Under the pieces are notes generated by a model. The model ran no database searches. It was not told the DNA's origin and saw only the letters and a list, made by a program, of their open reading frames with translations. From an uncultured Chlorobiales bacterium (GTDB lineage Bacteria; Bacteroidota; Chlorobiia; Chlorobiales; Thermochlorobacteraceae): a stretch of 45,597 bases of DNA. The stretch is taken from assembly GCA_938003965.1 (NCBI GenBank), contig CALKXI010000038.1, positions 1 to 45,597 of the forward strand, in the 5' to 3' direction. The translations under genes and the position numbers were made by a program. This document shows positions 26,460-34,340 of the stretch, piece after piece (the first letter of the stretch is position 1; each line of letters begins with the position of its first letter).

Positions 26460-27772
26460 ACTTGAACTGTATTTTTCTTCAAGGCTCGCCAACCAATATC
26501 GCGCCTGAAATACGCTCCTTCGAAGTGGATTTGCGCAACGGCTTCATAACACTGCTTCAAACTTTCTTCGAGCGTATCTGCTACAGCCGTCACAGAAAGC
26601 ACACGCCCGCCGTTTGTGTAGAGTTTCCCGTTCTCAAATTTTGTTCCTGCATGAAAAATCATCACATCGTCGCGCACGTCGGTGTAGCATGCAAGTTCGA
26701 AATGGCACTGCCCTGTAATCACTTTTCCGACCGTATAATTATCAGGGTAACCTTTTGAAGCAATCACAACCGTTGCAGCAACTTTATCAGCAACTGCCAT
26801 ATCGATTTGGTTTAGCCGTCCTTCATTGGTGGCGATGAGCAAATCGAGAAAATTTGTTTTCAGGAGCGGCAAGATGACTTGGGTTTCAGGGTCGCCGAGC
26901 CGCGCATTGAACTCAACGACTTTCGGTTCGCCGTTGTTAATCATCAAGCCGATGTAGAGAAATCCGCGATACGGTGTTCCTTCTTCTCGCATCGCACGCA
27001 GTGTTGGCTGAATGATGCGTGATTCCACTTTTTGCATGACGCTGGGCGTAACGATGGGCGCAGGCGCGTAAGCACCCATTCCACCAGTATTTTTGCCGAT
27101 GTCGCCTTCGCCAATACGCTTATGGTCTTGCGCACTTGGAAAGAGTTTATAGTCCGTTCCGTCTGTGATGATGAAAACGCTTGCTTCTTCGCCCTGCATA
27201 AATTCTTCGATGATGATTTCTTTACCAGCTTCGCCGAACAGACGTTTTTCAAAAATAGCGTGAATCGTTTCCAATGCGTCGCCTTTGTGCATGGCAATTA
27301 CAACGCCCTTGCCTGCTGCAAGCCCACTGGCTTTAATGACGATGGGAAACGTAGGTTGCCTCTCAATGTAGGTTCTTGCATCGTGGTGATTCGTGAAGGT
27401 TACAAACGATGCCGTCGGAATGTTATGGCGTCGCATGAAAGCTTTTGCGAAGGCTTTGCTTGTTTCTAATTGCGCCGCCTCTTGCGTTGGTGCAATAATG
27501 TTCAATCCTTGTGCTTCGAATCGGTTGGCAATGCCAAGTTCAAGCGGCTGTTCGGGACCGACAATAGTTAAATCAATTTTTTTCTCTTTGGCAAATTTTA
27601 CGAGTGCGTCAATATCGGTAGGTTTAATGGGGATATTTTCGGCGATTGCGCCAAGTTCACGCGTACCGCCATTGCCAGAAGCAAGGTAAAGTTTTTGGAC
27701 GCGATTGTCTTTAAGGATTGACCAAGCCAGCGCCTGTTCTCTCGCGCCGTTTCCGATAACGAGGATGTTCAT
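26456..27772 (-). CDS. purD: Phosphoribosylamine-glycine ligase
   Basis: The second enzyme of de novo purine synthesis joins phosphoribosylamine and glycine with ATP. The ATG at 27772 starts the canonical MNILVIGNGAREQALAW; the 25 residues upstream in frame are not family sequence. ATP-grasp motifs IKASGLAAGKGVV, GGMGAYAPAP and EFNARLGDPETQ are intact. The 438-residue length is near the usual 420-430. It overlaps the sirtuin gene by 4 bp (ATGA), so the two should be translated together. It is divergent from mreB. Confidence 0.96.
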   Translation of the reverse strand: MNILVIGNGAREQALAWSILKDNRVQKLYLASGNGGTRELGAIAENIPIKPTDIDALVKFAKEKKIDLTIVGPEQPLELGIANRFEAQGLNIIAPTQEAAQLETSKAFAKAFMRRHNIPTASFVTFTNHHDARTYIERQPTFPIVIKASGLAAGKGVVIAMHKGDALETIHAIFEKRLFGEAGKEIIIEEFMQGEEASVFIITDGTDYKLFPSAQDHKRIGEGDIGKNTGGMGAYAPAPIVTPSVMQKVESRIIQPTLRAMREEGTPYRGFLYIGLMINNGEPKVVEFNARLGDPETQVILPLLKTNFLDLLIATNEGRLNQIDMAVADKVAATVVIASKGYPDNYTVGKVITGQCHFELACYTDVRDDVMIFHAGTKFENGKLYTNGGRVLSVTAVADTLEESLKQCYEAVAQIHFEGAYFRRDIGWRALKKNTVQV

Positions 27773-27859
27773 GACGATGAGATGCTTTGTTTTAGATGAA
27801 AAGTTTGAAAGTATACATGAACTCGTTGGGCAGTGATGTCTTCGCATTTGGAATTTTTA

Positions 27860-27903
27860 TATCTTTGTCGCCAAAATTCAGGGCAGATTTTATCTGCGAC
27901 AAA
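27860..27903 (+). promoter_or_regulatory. Candidate mreB promoter and structured leader
   Basis: TATCTTTG (27860-27867) matches the TAnnTTTG element; the TTG element is not convincing. It overlaps an inverted repeat (TTTGTCGC 27864-27871, GCGACAAA 27896-27903) that in turn encloses a smaller hairpin (GCAGAT, ATCTGC). The two pairings share two bases and cannot both form fully. Confidence 0.35.
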
Positions 27904-27958
27904 AATTTAACGTCTTCAAGCATTTGCTCATCTCGAATTTCTATTTCACTTCTTTCAA

Positions 27959-28984
27959 ATGGGATTATTCGATTTTCTATCCAAAGACATCGCTATTGAC
28001 TTGGGCACAGCTAATACCCTTGTTTTTGTCAAAGGAAAAGGTATTGTGCTGAACGAACCTTCAATCGTTGCCTTAGACCGTATGACGCGCAAAGTCGTCG
28101 CGCTTGGCAACGAGGCACGTCAGATGCATGAGAAAACACACCGCGACATTATTACGATTAAGCCACTCGCCGACGGCGTCATTGCTGACTACGAAGCTGC
28201 CGAAGAGCTCATCAAAGGCTTGATTCGCAAGACGCTGAAAGATTTTTCCAGTTCCATTCGCCGCATGGTTATTGGCATTCCGTCAGGCATTACCGAAGTT
28301 GAAAAGCGTGCCGTGCGCGATAGTGCCGAGCATGCGGGCGCAAAGGAAGTCTATCTCGTCGCTGAACCGATGGCAGCAGCAGTCGGCATGGGGCTTGATG
28401 TTGATGCCCCTTTCGGCAACATGGTTGTCGACATCGGCGGCGGCACAACCGACATTGCCGTTATCTCACTTTCAGGCATCGCCTCTGGCGAATCTATCAG
28501 AGTTGCAGGCAATGAAATCACCAACGCCATTCTTCAGCATTTCCGAAAAACCTACAACCTTGCCATCGGCGAGCGCACCGCCGAAGAAATCAAAATCAAA
28601 ATTGGCTCTGCCTATGAATTGGAAGAAGAATTGATTGCGACTGTTAAGGGACGAAACTTGGTTACGAGTTTGCCTGAACAGCGCGACGTCAGTTCGCCCG
28701 AAATCCGTGAAGCCATTGCCGAACCGATTGGACAAATCGTCAATGCCGTGCGTCGATGCTTGGAATCAACGCCGCCCGAACTTTCAGCCGATATTTTGGA
28801 TAGAGGAATTATGCTTACAGGCGGAGGCGCGCTTATCAAAGGCTTAGACAAGCGCATCAGCGAAGAAACAAAACTTCCAGTCTTTGTCGGAGAAGACCCG
28901 CTCACTGCTGTAGCGCGAGGCACAGGTCGCATTTTGGAGAACTTGGATAAGTATAAAAACGTGTTGATGAAAACGAAGCGTTGA
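27959..28984 (+). CDS. mreB: Rod-shape-determining actin homologue MreB
   Basis: MreB polymerises under the inner membrane and directs cell-wall elongation. The phosphate-1 motif IDLGTANT (13-20), VVDIGGGTTDIAV and the GIMLTGGGALIKGLD motif near the C-terminus are intact. The N-terminal MGLFDFLSKD is an amphipathic membrane-binding start. The 341-residue length is typical. Unusually, mreC, mreD or rodA do not follow. The next genes are two micro-proteins on the opposite strand, then a lytic transglycosylase, so wall synthesis and cleavage genes lie close together. Confidence 0.97.
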   Translation: MGLFDFLSKDIAIDLGTANTLVFVKGKGIVLNEPSIVALDRMTRKVVALGNEARQMHEKTHRDIITIKPLADGVIADYEAAEELIKGLIRKTLKDFSSSIRRMVIGIPSGITEVEKRAVRDSAEHAGAKEVYLVAEPMAAAVGMGLDVDAPFGNMVVDIGGGTTDIAVISLSGIASGESIRVAGNEITNAILQHFRKTYNLAIGERTAEEIKIKIGSAYELEEELIATVKGRNLVTSLPEQRDVSSPEIREAIAEPIGQIVNAVRRCLESTPPELSADILDRGIMLTGGGALIKGLDKRISEETKLPVFVGEDPLTAVARGTGRILENLDKYKNVLMKTKR

Positions 28985-28992
28985 GCCATTTA

Positions 28993-29127
28993 TCAGAATT
29001 GGCAACTATTCGCCGTGATGAACATCAACAAAGCCACCATGAGCAACACGGTTTCAATTACATCTTCTTTGCTAATCTCTTTGAGGGCTTTGAATTGCAA
29101 GGCTTTTGAGCGCATTCTCGACCACAT
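28993..29127 (-). CDS. 44-residue single-TM micro-protein A
   Basis: An ATG at 29127, preceded by GGAG at a good distance, opens 44 codons. A basic N-terminal part (SRMRSKALQFKALKEIS) leads into KEDVIETVLLMVALLMFITA, one hydrophobic helix, then a short polar end with Cys. The junction (ISKEDVIE then hydrophobic) resembles that of micro-protein B at 29265-29378 (VSKKDIFE then hydrophobic). Its stop is 9 bp beyond the convergent mreB stop. The function is unknown. Confidence 0.55.
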   Translation of the reverse strand: MWSRMRSKALQFKALKEISKEDVIETVLLMVALLMFITANSCQF

Positions 29128-29166
29128 AATTCTCCGATTTTTAGTTCAAAGTTTAAGCCGTTTTGA

Positions 29167-29221
29167 TTTAACACAAAGTTAACCTTGCCCTTCCAAGTGG
29201 CAGGTTAACCTTGTGTTAAAT
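29167..29221. repeat. Long palindrome between the two micro-protein genes
   Basis: Arms 29167-29189 and 29199-29221 share TTTAACACAA(A/G)GTTAACCT(T)GCC in inverted orientation with one substitution and one extra base, around a 9-nt loop. Each arm carries GTTAACCTTG, so that 10-mer also occurs as a direct repeat. On the plus strand a T5 tract follows closely, so it could terminate leakage from mreB. It could also be an operator in front of micro-protein A. Confidence 0.65.
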
Positions 29222-29264
29222 TTTTGTCAAAAAAAGTTAATCGGGTGAATTTGGGTGGCGAGCG

Positions 29265-29378
29265 TCAAAAGCCAATAAACGCCCAAAACAAAACGAGAAA
29301 TGCTAGGACGATAATCTCAAAAATGTCCTTCTTTGATACTGTCGTAGCGGTTTTGCGAGTATTCTGCATCTTGTCCAT
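29265..29378 (-). CDS. 37-residue single-TM micro-protein B
   Basis: The frame is open from 29447, but the ATG at 29378 (or 29369) gives the most sensible product: a short polar N-terminus (MDKMQNTRKTATTVSKKD) followed by one helix (IFEIIVLAFLVLFWAFIGF) that runs to the C-terminus. A TATCTTTG element lies about 70 bp upstream. It resembles micro-protein A at the helix entry. Both may be small membrane regulators; no function is known. Confidence 0.5.
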   Translation of the reverse strand: MDKMQNTRKTATTVSKKDIFEIIVLAFLVLFWAFIGF

Positions 29379-29444
29379 ACAGCACTTTTGTTTGTTAATG
29401 AACACGATAGAAAAACAAGTTTTACTTGGCGATTTTTTCAGTCG

Positions 29445-29452
29445 CAAAGATA
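29445..29452 (-). promoter_or_regulatory. Promoter element of micro-protein B
   Basis: TATCTTTG on the minus strand matches the TAnnTTTG consensus. No clear TTG element is found at the usual spacing, so the call is tentative. Confidence 0.35.
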
Positions 29453-29516
29453 CGATTATTTGTCACGATGTTCAGTGCTCGAAATCACAACTTAACACAA
29501 ACGCAATCTCTTCACG

Positions 29517-30521
29517 ATGGGCACCAGCCGCTTAAAACCGATGCTCTCTCTGCTTCCTGTGCTTCTTTTTTTAGCGCTTCTTGTTGGATTTTTGAACTTC
29601 CAAAACAACGATGCGCTTCCGAGCGTCTCCGATACGACACGTGTTATCACAAAAGCCTCAAAGCCTGAATTTTATTACAACTTCAATCCAACCGATTCGA
29701 TTTACATTTTCGGCGAGCGCATTCCGCTTGAAGATGCCGAAGTCTTCGAACGCTTCGAGCGCGATTTTCTCATCAATGTCAATGACCGCGCTCAAATTGT
29801 GCTTTATCTCAAACGCGCTGGTCGTTTCTTTCCTTACATTGAATCGAAACTTGCCGAAGCCGGCTTGCCTGACGACTTCAAGTACCTCGCCGTTGCCGAA
29901 AGCAAACTGATGGACTTGCGCTCACCTGCAGGCGCGGCAGGCATTTGGCAAATTATGCCCTCAACAGGACGCGAATACGGCTTAATCATCAACAACGAGG
30001 TTGATGAACGCTACAATTTTGAATTAGCCACTGATGTTGCGATTAAGTACTTGCTTCAAGCCTACAAGCGATTCAAGAATTGGTCGGTCGTTGCGGCAAG
30101 CTACAACATGGGCATGGGCGGTGTTTCAGGTGAAATGACAATGCAACAAACCAGCAACTACTACGACCTTTGGCTTAATCGCGAGACAGCGCGTTATGTG
30201 TTTCGAATTGCCGCTATTAAGGAGTGTATGCAAAACCCCGCCAAATATGGCTACGAGTCCACCGCACCCTATCGCCCAATAGAAACAAGGTCTGTTCTTG
30301 TTACGACCTCAATTTCAAACTTGGCACAATGGGCGATTGAACAAGGCACAACATTCAAAATGGTCAAGTATCTCAACCCTTGGATTCGCGGCAAATCTCT
30401 GCCACAACCGCCTGCACGCGGTTTCAAAGTTCTGCTTCCTAAAAACGGAAGTGCGATTGCTACTTCAGACTACATTGACTTTCTAACACCCGACACTACA
30501 AAAGGATTAGTGGAAAAATGA
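29517..30521 (+). CDS. Lytic transglycosylase, SLT/MltD-like
   Basis: The enzyme cleaves peptidoglycan glycan strands to 1,6-anhydro products in the periplasm. The 334-residue product has an N-terminal membrane segment or signal (about 8-27) and the SLT domain. Catalytic Glu128 is in AVAESK, followed by AAGIWQIMPSTGREYGL and AASYNMG. The C-terminal 70 residues (TTSISNLAQWA...GFKVLLP) look like a degenerate LysM-type module. The gene overlaps the next by 4 bp (ATGA), so the two products are probably needed together. Confidence 0.92.
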   Translation: MGTSRLKPMLSLLPVLLFLALLVGFLNFQNNDALPSVSDTTRVITKASKPEFYYNFNPTDSIYIFGERIPLEDAEVFERFERDFLINVNDRAQIVLYLKRAGRFFPYIESKLAEAGLPDDFKYLAVAESKLMDLRSPAGAAGIWQIMPSTGREYGLIINNEVDERYNFELATDVAIKYLLQAYKRFKNWSVVAASYNMGMGGVSGEMTMQQTSNYYDLWLNRETARYVFRIAAIKECMQNPAKYGYESTAPYRPIETRSVLVTTSISNLAQWAIEQGTTFKMVKYLNPWIRGKSLPQPPARGFKVLLPKNGSAIATSDYIDFLTPDTTKGLVEK

Positions 30522-31513
30522 TTCGCATAGCTTTCATCGGATTGATTTGCTTCTCATTCTCCGCTGCACACGCGCAACAAGAAGCCCGCACCATTGCCTC
30601 GTTTCAACGCGCAATTGCCCTTGCGATCAATGCCTCGCTCAATGAATGCTATGTGATAGAAGGCGCAACGAATAAAATTTTGCGCCTGAATTCAGACGGC
30701 AAAGTGCTTGCGAACATCGGCGGGTTCGGCGTTCAGCGCGAAGGCTTCGATTCACCATGCGACCTTGCAACAGACGGCATGAATATTTATATCGCCGATA
30801 GAGGCAATCAACGCATTTCACACTTCGACCGCTTCCTAAACTTTATTGCGCTTCTGCAAAACCGTCCTGATGCGTCGGTGCAAGCATTAGAAACTTCGGG
30901 CAGCCTCTCTTCCCAAGTGTGGCGACCGATTAGCGTCTCCGTCTCTCCACAAGGCGACCTCTTTTTGATTGATGAAGCCCAACAACAAGCCTTACGTATT
31001 AACCCCTTTACCTTTGCCTCTATGCAACAGCAACGGCAAAACCCCATCCAATTTATTTTCGGCGGTTTCAACAGCGGCGCTGGCAGATTGATTGAGCCGA
31101 ATCGATTGCAAGCGACAAAGTCGGGTAAAATTTTCGTCTCCGACGAGGGCGCACGTTGCCTTTTCGTTTATGATTTGTTCGGAAATTTCGTCGCGCAGGT
31201 TGGAAAAGGATTGCTGAAAACGCCTGTCGCGCTTGGTTCGGGGGAAGTTGTGCAGATTTTGCCAAACGGCGAACGCAAACTTAGTGAATGGATACTTGCC
31301 GTCGATGAAGGACAAGTTTTCATTTTTGATGCGCTTCAACAAAACGGATTTCGCTTCATCGGGAAACTCGATGCGGCAACAGTTTCGTCGTTCGTCGGAG
31401 AAAAGGCGGGCAAATTGATGGACGTCGGCGTTACCGCATCTGACCTTTATTTGCTCACCGAAAAAAAACTTGTCGCCGTTCCGATTTCTTCGCTCAAACT
31501 CGAAATGCCTTAA
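30518..31513 (+). CDS. Secreted NHL-type beta-propeller protein
   Basis: The 331-residue product has a signal peptide (cleavage near AHA-Q) and repeated propeller blades such as GFDSPCDLATDGMNIYIADR, VSPQGDLFLIDEAQQQALRI and IFVSDEGARCLFVYD. These are NHL-like six-bladed repeats. It is likely periplasmic or surface-exposed and may bind a protein or glycan. The ATGA overlap with the transglycosylase gene is the strongest clue to its role, possibly as regulator or partner of that enzyme. It ends in a 4-bp convergent overlap with hisC. Confidence 0.8.
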   Translation: MIRIAFIGLICFSFSAAHAQQEARTIASFQRAIALAINASLNECYVIEGATNKILRLNSDGKVLANIGGFGVQREGFDSPCDLATDGMNIYIADRGNQRISHFDRFLNFIALLQNRPDASVQALETSGSLSSQVWRPISVSVSPQGDLFLIDEAQQQALRINPFTFASMQQQRQNPIQFIFGGFNSGAGRLIEPNRLQATKSGKIFVSDEGARCLFVYDLFGNFVAQVGKGLLKTPVALGSGEVVQILPNGERKLSEWILAVDEGQVFIFDALQQNGFRFIGKLDAATVSSFVGEKAGKLMDVGVTASDLYLLTEKKLVAVPISSLKLEMP

Positions 31514-32604
31514 CGATTCATCACATCTTTTAGGGCGGCTAAAAATCGCTCGTTCTCTTCCCTTGTGCCAACATTAACGCGCAAACATTTTTCCATCAAC
31601 GGATAGCCCGACACATCGCGCACCAACACGCCTCGCGCTTTGAGTTCAGTAAATACTCTTGTTGGATTTTCCACTTCCAAAATAAAAAAGTTGGAATCGG
31701 AGTTGTGCGTAAAAACTGAGTGAATGTTTTGCAATTCGCCATAAACCCTCTCCCGCTCTGCAAGAATTTTCTTAACAGTCTCCTCAACCATGTGGTCGTT
31801 CTCCAACACTTTGAGCACGGCTAATTCCGCAAGTCGATTGCTCGCAAAGGGAATTTTCGGCTTCAAGAGTTCCGCCGTGAGTGGCGCATTGGCGATTGCA
31901 AATCCGATTCGTATGCCTGCAAGTCCAAACGCTTTTGAAAATGTGCGCAAGACAATCAATTTTGAATACCGCTCAATGAGCTTGAGTGCGGATTGCTGTT
32001 TGGAAAATTCAATGTAGGCTTCATCAACCAGCACCAGTGCGTGCGTATTGGCGAGCACCTCTTCTATTTCTTCAATCGTCATGGATTTTGATGTGGGGTT
32101 GTTGGGGGTTGAAAGCACAATCAAATTCGGTCTTGAACGCTCGGCTTCTTCGATAATTTCTTTGACTTGAAACTCAAGTTTCGGCGTCATGGCCACTTTC
32201 AACACATCGGCTTCAAGAAGCGTGGCAATTTTTTCGTAGAGCGAAAACGACGGCGATGGAATCAACACTGACGCGCCTCGACGAAGTGTTGCTAAAAAAA
32301 TCGTGTAGATGAGTTCGTTTGAGCCGTTGCCCATTATCACACATTCTTTTGGCACACCGAGAAATTGTGCGTAGCGTTCAATCGCTTGACTTGGAAACAC
32401 GTCGGGATAGCGATTCCATGCTTCGCTATAAAAGGCATTGAGAATTTCAAGTTTGAGCGGCGCAGGTAGGTCGTAAGGGCTTTCGTTTTGATTGAGTTTG
32501 ATTTCCGCCGATTGTCCGCCGCCAACTGTGTAAGGCGACATCTTGCGCACGGCAGGATTGATATTCTCTAAAAATTCTTGTTCGACAAATTTTTCGTTTT
32601 TCAT
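31510..32604 (-). CDS. hisC: Histidinol-phosphate aminotransferase
   Basis: This PLP enzyme of histidine synthesis converts imidazole-acetol phosphate to histidinol phosphate. From the ATG at 32604 it is 364 residues; an ATG nine codons upstream is also possible. Motifs: LNQNESPYDLP (37-47), STPNNPTS (165-172), DEAYIEF (194-200) and the PLP lysine Lys224 in TFSKAFGLAG. Other his genes are not in the window. Fold-type I aminotransferases overlap in specificity, but NQNESPY is a HisC hallmark. Confidence 0.93.
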   Translation of the reverse strand: MKNEKFVEQEFLENINPAVRKMSPYTVGGGQSAEIKLNQNESPYDLPAPLKLEILNAFYSEAWNRYPDVFPSQAIERYAQFLGVPKECVIMGNGSNELIYTIFLATLRRGASVLIPSPSFSLYEKIATLLEADVLKVAMTPKLEFQVKEIIEEAERSRPNLIVLSTPNNPTSKSMTIEEIEEVLANTHALVLVDEAYIEFSKQQSALKLIERYSKLIVLRTFSKAFGLAGIRIGFAIANAPLTAELLKPKIPFASNRLAELAVLKVLENDHMVEETVKKILAERERVYGELQNIHSVFTHNSDSNFFILEVENPTRVFTELKARGVLVRDVSGYPLMEKCLRVNVGTREENERFLAALKDVMNR

Positions 32605-32785
32605 TGGCAAGGTGGTTCGTTGAATCGGCAAAATACTATCTTCTTTGCTTTTGGCTTCAATGAATCATCTTATATCTCGCACACATCGGCTTTACAATAA
32701 CTTAACAGCCCATGCCTTTTGCACATCGTAAATTCAGGTCCGACAAGTGTTTATCACATCTTCAATAAACGCTTCATAAAGCCAA

Positions 32786-33658
32786 ATGTCTCAACGCCAA
32801 ACGATTCGTTGCGTTACCATTAACACGCATCGAGGCAGAGGTCCAAAACTTCCTTACTTACTTGCTCAGGTTTCTGTTGACGAAGCCGAGCGCATTGAAC
32901 TTCTCCACGACACACGCGCTTACACGTATTACATCGCAGAGTGGCTCCATCAACATCGCGAGCAGTATGATGTGGTTGGATTGCAGGAAGTCTTTAATGG
33001 TATTCTCGGCATTGGCGACTTGGTTTATCGCAAATATCGTCAGCGCGACCACTATCGCGTCATTGCAGGCTATCGCTCGGTGATTGCACACGGAGTTGGT
33101 TTTGCAGGATTTCGCTATGAAAATTTAATGCTCTCGCAACTGCAAAAAATCGGACAGGTTCAAATCAATTACCTTTTACCAGGCAAAATTGCTTTTCTTG
33201 CTGCGTGCGGGTTCACACTCGTGCCGTTCGTTTTTAACGGTCAGGTTATTTGGGTCGGCAACACCCACCTTCATCCATTTAACCCACGCGATAGAGAAGC
33301 ACAAGCACGTGGCATCGCTAATGAACTCAAAAAACATGGCGATGTGCCGATTATTTTTATGGGCGATTTCAACACCGTTCCTCCTGGGTGCCGCGTTACA
33401 GGATTTCCCGCTGGCGATAACGACGTCAATAGTTACAAAAACGACAAAACCTTTGATATTCTCACCGACGCTGGCTTGCAACTCATTAAGCACGAAGACT
33501 CCGAGCAGTTTTACACCTACCCTACAGGCTTGCCAAATCGCACCTTAGACTACATTCTTTACACACATCACTGGGAAGTCGAGAATTATCACGTAATTAA
33601 AGAGTTTCTTTTTTCCGACCACTACCCTGTTTTTGGCGAGTTCCGCTTGAAAGATTGA
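32786..33658 (+). CDS. Endonuclease/exonuclease/phosphatase (EEP) family enzyme
   Basis: The 290-residue product is a single EEP domain: LQE with catalytic Glu68, GNTHLHPF (His161), GDFNT (Asp194, Asn196) and SDHYPV (Asp278, His279). There is no signal peptide, so it should be cytoplasmic. Within the superfamily it resembles the sphingomyelinase/phosphatase-like members more than exonuclease III, because it lacks the DNA-contacting insertions. The substrate is unknown. It stands alone between divergent hisC and a bidirectional terminator. Confidence 0.9.
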   Translation: MSQRQTIRCVTINTHRGRGPKLPYLLAQVSVDEAERIELLHDTRAYTYYIAEWLHQHREQYDVVGLQEVFNGILGIGDLVYRKYRQRDHYRVIAGYRSVIAHGVGFAGFRYENLMLSQLQKIGQVQINYLLPGKIAFLAACGFTLVPFVFNGQVIWVGNTHLHPFNPRDREAQARGIANELKKHGDVPIIFMGDFNTVPPGCRVTGFPAGDNDVNSYKNDKTFDILTDAGLQLIKHEDSEQFYTYPTGLPNRTLDYILYTHHWEVENYHVIKEFLFSDHYPVFGEFRLKD

Positions 33659-33663
33659 TGCAC

Positions 33664-33699
33664 TAAAAAAGCGTCTTTTGCAAGACGCTCTTCGTTTTT
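33664..33699. terminator. Bidirectional terminator
   Basis: AGCGTCTT (33670-33677) and AAGACGCT (33682-33689) form a perfect 8-bp stem with a TTGC loop. T-rich tracts lie on both sides as read outward. It serves the EEP gene and the convergent DksA-like gene. Confidence 0.85.
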
Positions 33700-33708
33700 A
33701 TGATTTGG

Positions 33709-34311
33709 TCAGCGATTTTTATACTCAATGCGGACGGCAGTATGCGGGACGGCTTCGAGGCGTTCTTTGGGAATAGGCAGACCAGATTTGACGCAAATTC
33801 CATAGGTGCCGTTTTTAATTCGTTCTAAGGCTTTATCAATATAACTGAGGTATCGCTCGTCTCGGGCGATAAACATAAAGCGTTGTTCGCGGTCGAGTGT
33901 TTCCGTCCCGTGGTCTGCCATGTGCATAGAGTAGCTGGAATTGATATTTTCGCTATTATTTTCGTCTTGCAAGGACGCACGCATGATTTCAAGGTCTCTG
34001 AGAACTTCGGCGCGTTTTTCCAATAAAATTTGTTCGAAATGTTTAAGTTCTTCTTTGCTGAGATAGGTTTTGGTTAAGCGTTGAGCGGGCAACTCACTTT
34101 GGGGAGTTGTTTCAGTTGGTTTAGGCACAATGCTCACTGGTTGTGATGACTCTTGTTCAGTTTTTTTCGTTGCGGCTGTTGCCGCTTTTAATTTTTTCGT
34201 TTTTGTCTCCGCTCTTTTTGCCGTTGCTTTTGTTGCAGCTGTGTTCGCCTTTGGCTTTGCGGTGCTTTTAGTTTTGTTAGTTTGTTTTGCTTTCGCAGTC
34301 GACTTAGCCAT
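33709..34311 (-). CDS. TraR/DksA-like protein with histone-H1-like N-terminal tail
   Basis: Residues 1-75 are a Lys/Ala/Thr-rich tail like that of histone H1 or Hc1 proteins. Residues 83-168 form the DksA coiled coil (LSKEELKHFEQILLEKRAEVL...). Residues 158-190 are the TraR/DksA zinc-finger region (DKALERIKNGTYGICVKSGLPIPKERLEAVP). Of the four zinc cysteines only Cys173 remains; its CxxC partner is Ser176 and the C-terminal pair is gone. It sits 29 bp after ileS, the ileS-dksA order usual in Bacteroidota. It probably binds RNA polymerase; the tail may add DNA or RNA binding. Confidence 0.88.
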   Translation of the reverse strand: MAKSTAKAKQTNKTKSTAKPKANTAATKATAKRAETKTKKLKAATAATKKTEQESSQPVSIVPKPTETTPQSELPAQRLTKTYLSKEELKHFEQILLEKRAEVLRDLEIMRASLQDENNSENINSSYSMHMADHGTETLDREQRFMFIARDERYLSYIDKALERIKNGTYGICVKSGLPIPKERLEAVPHTAVRIEYKNR

Positions 34312-34340
34312 ACTAATAAGGCGTTTAGAGTTAAGGTAGA

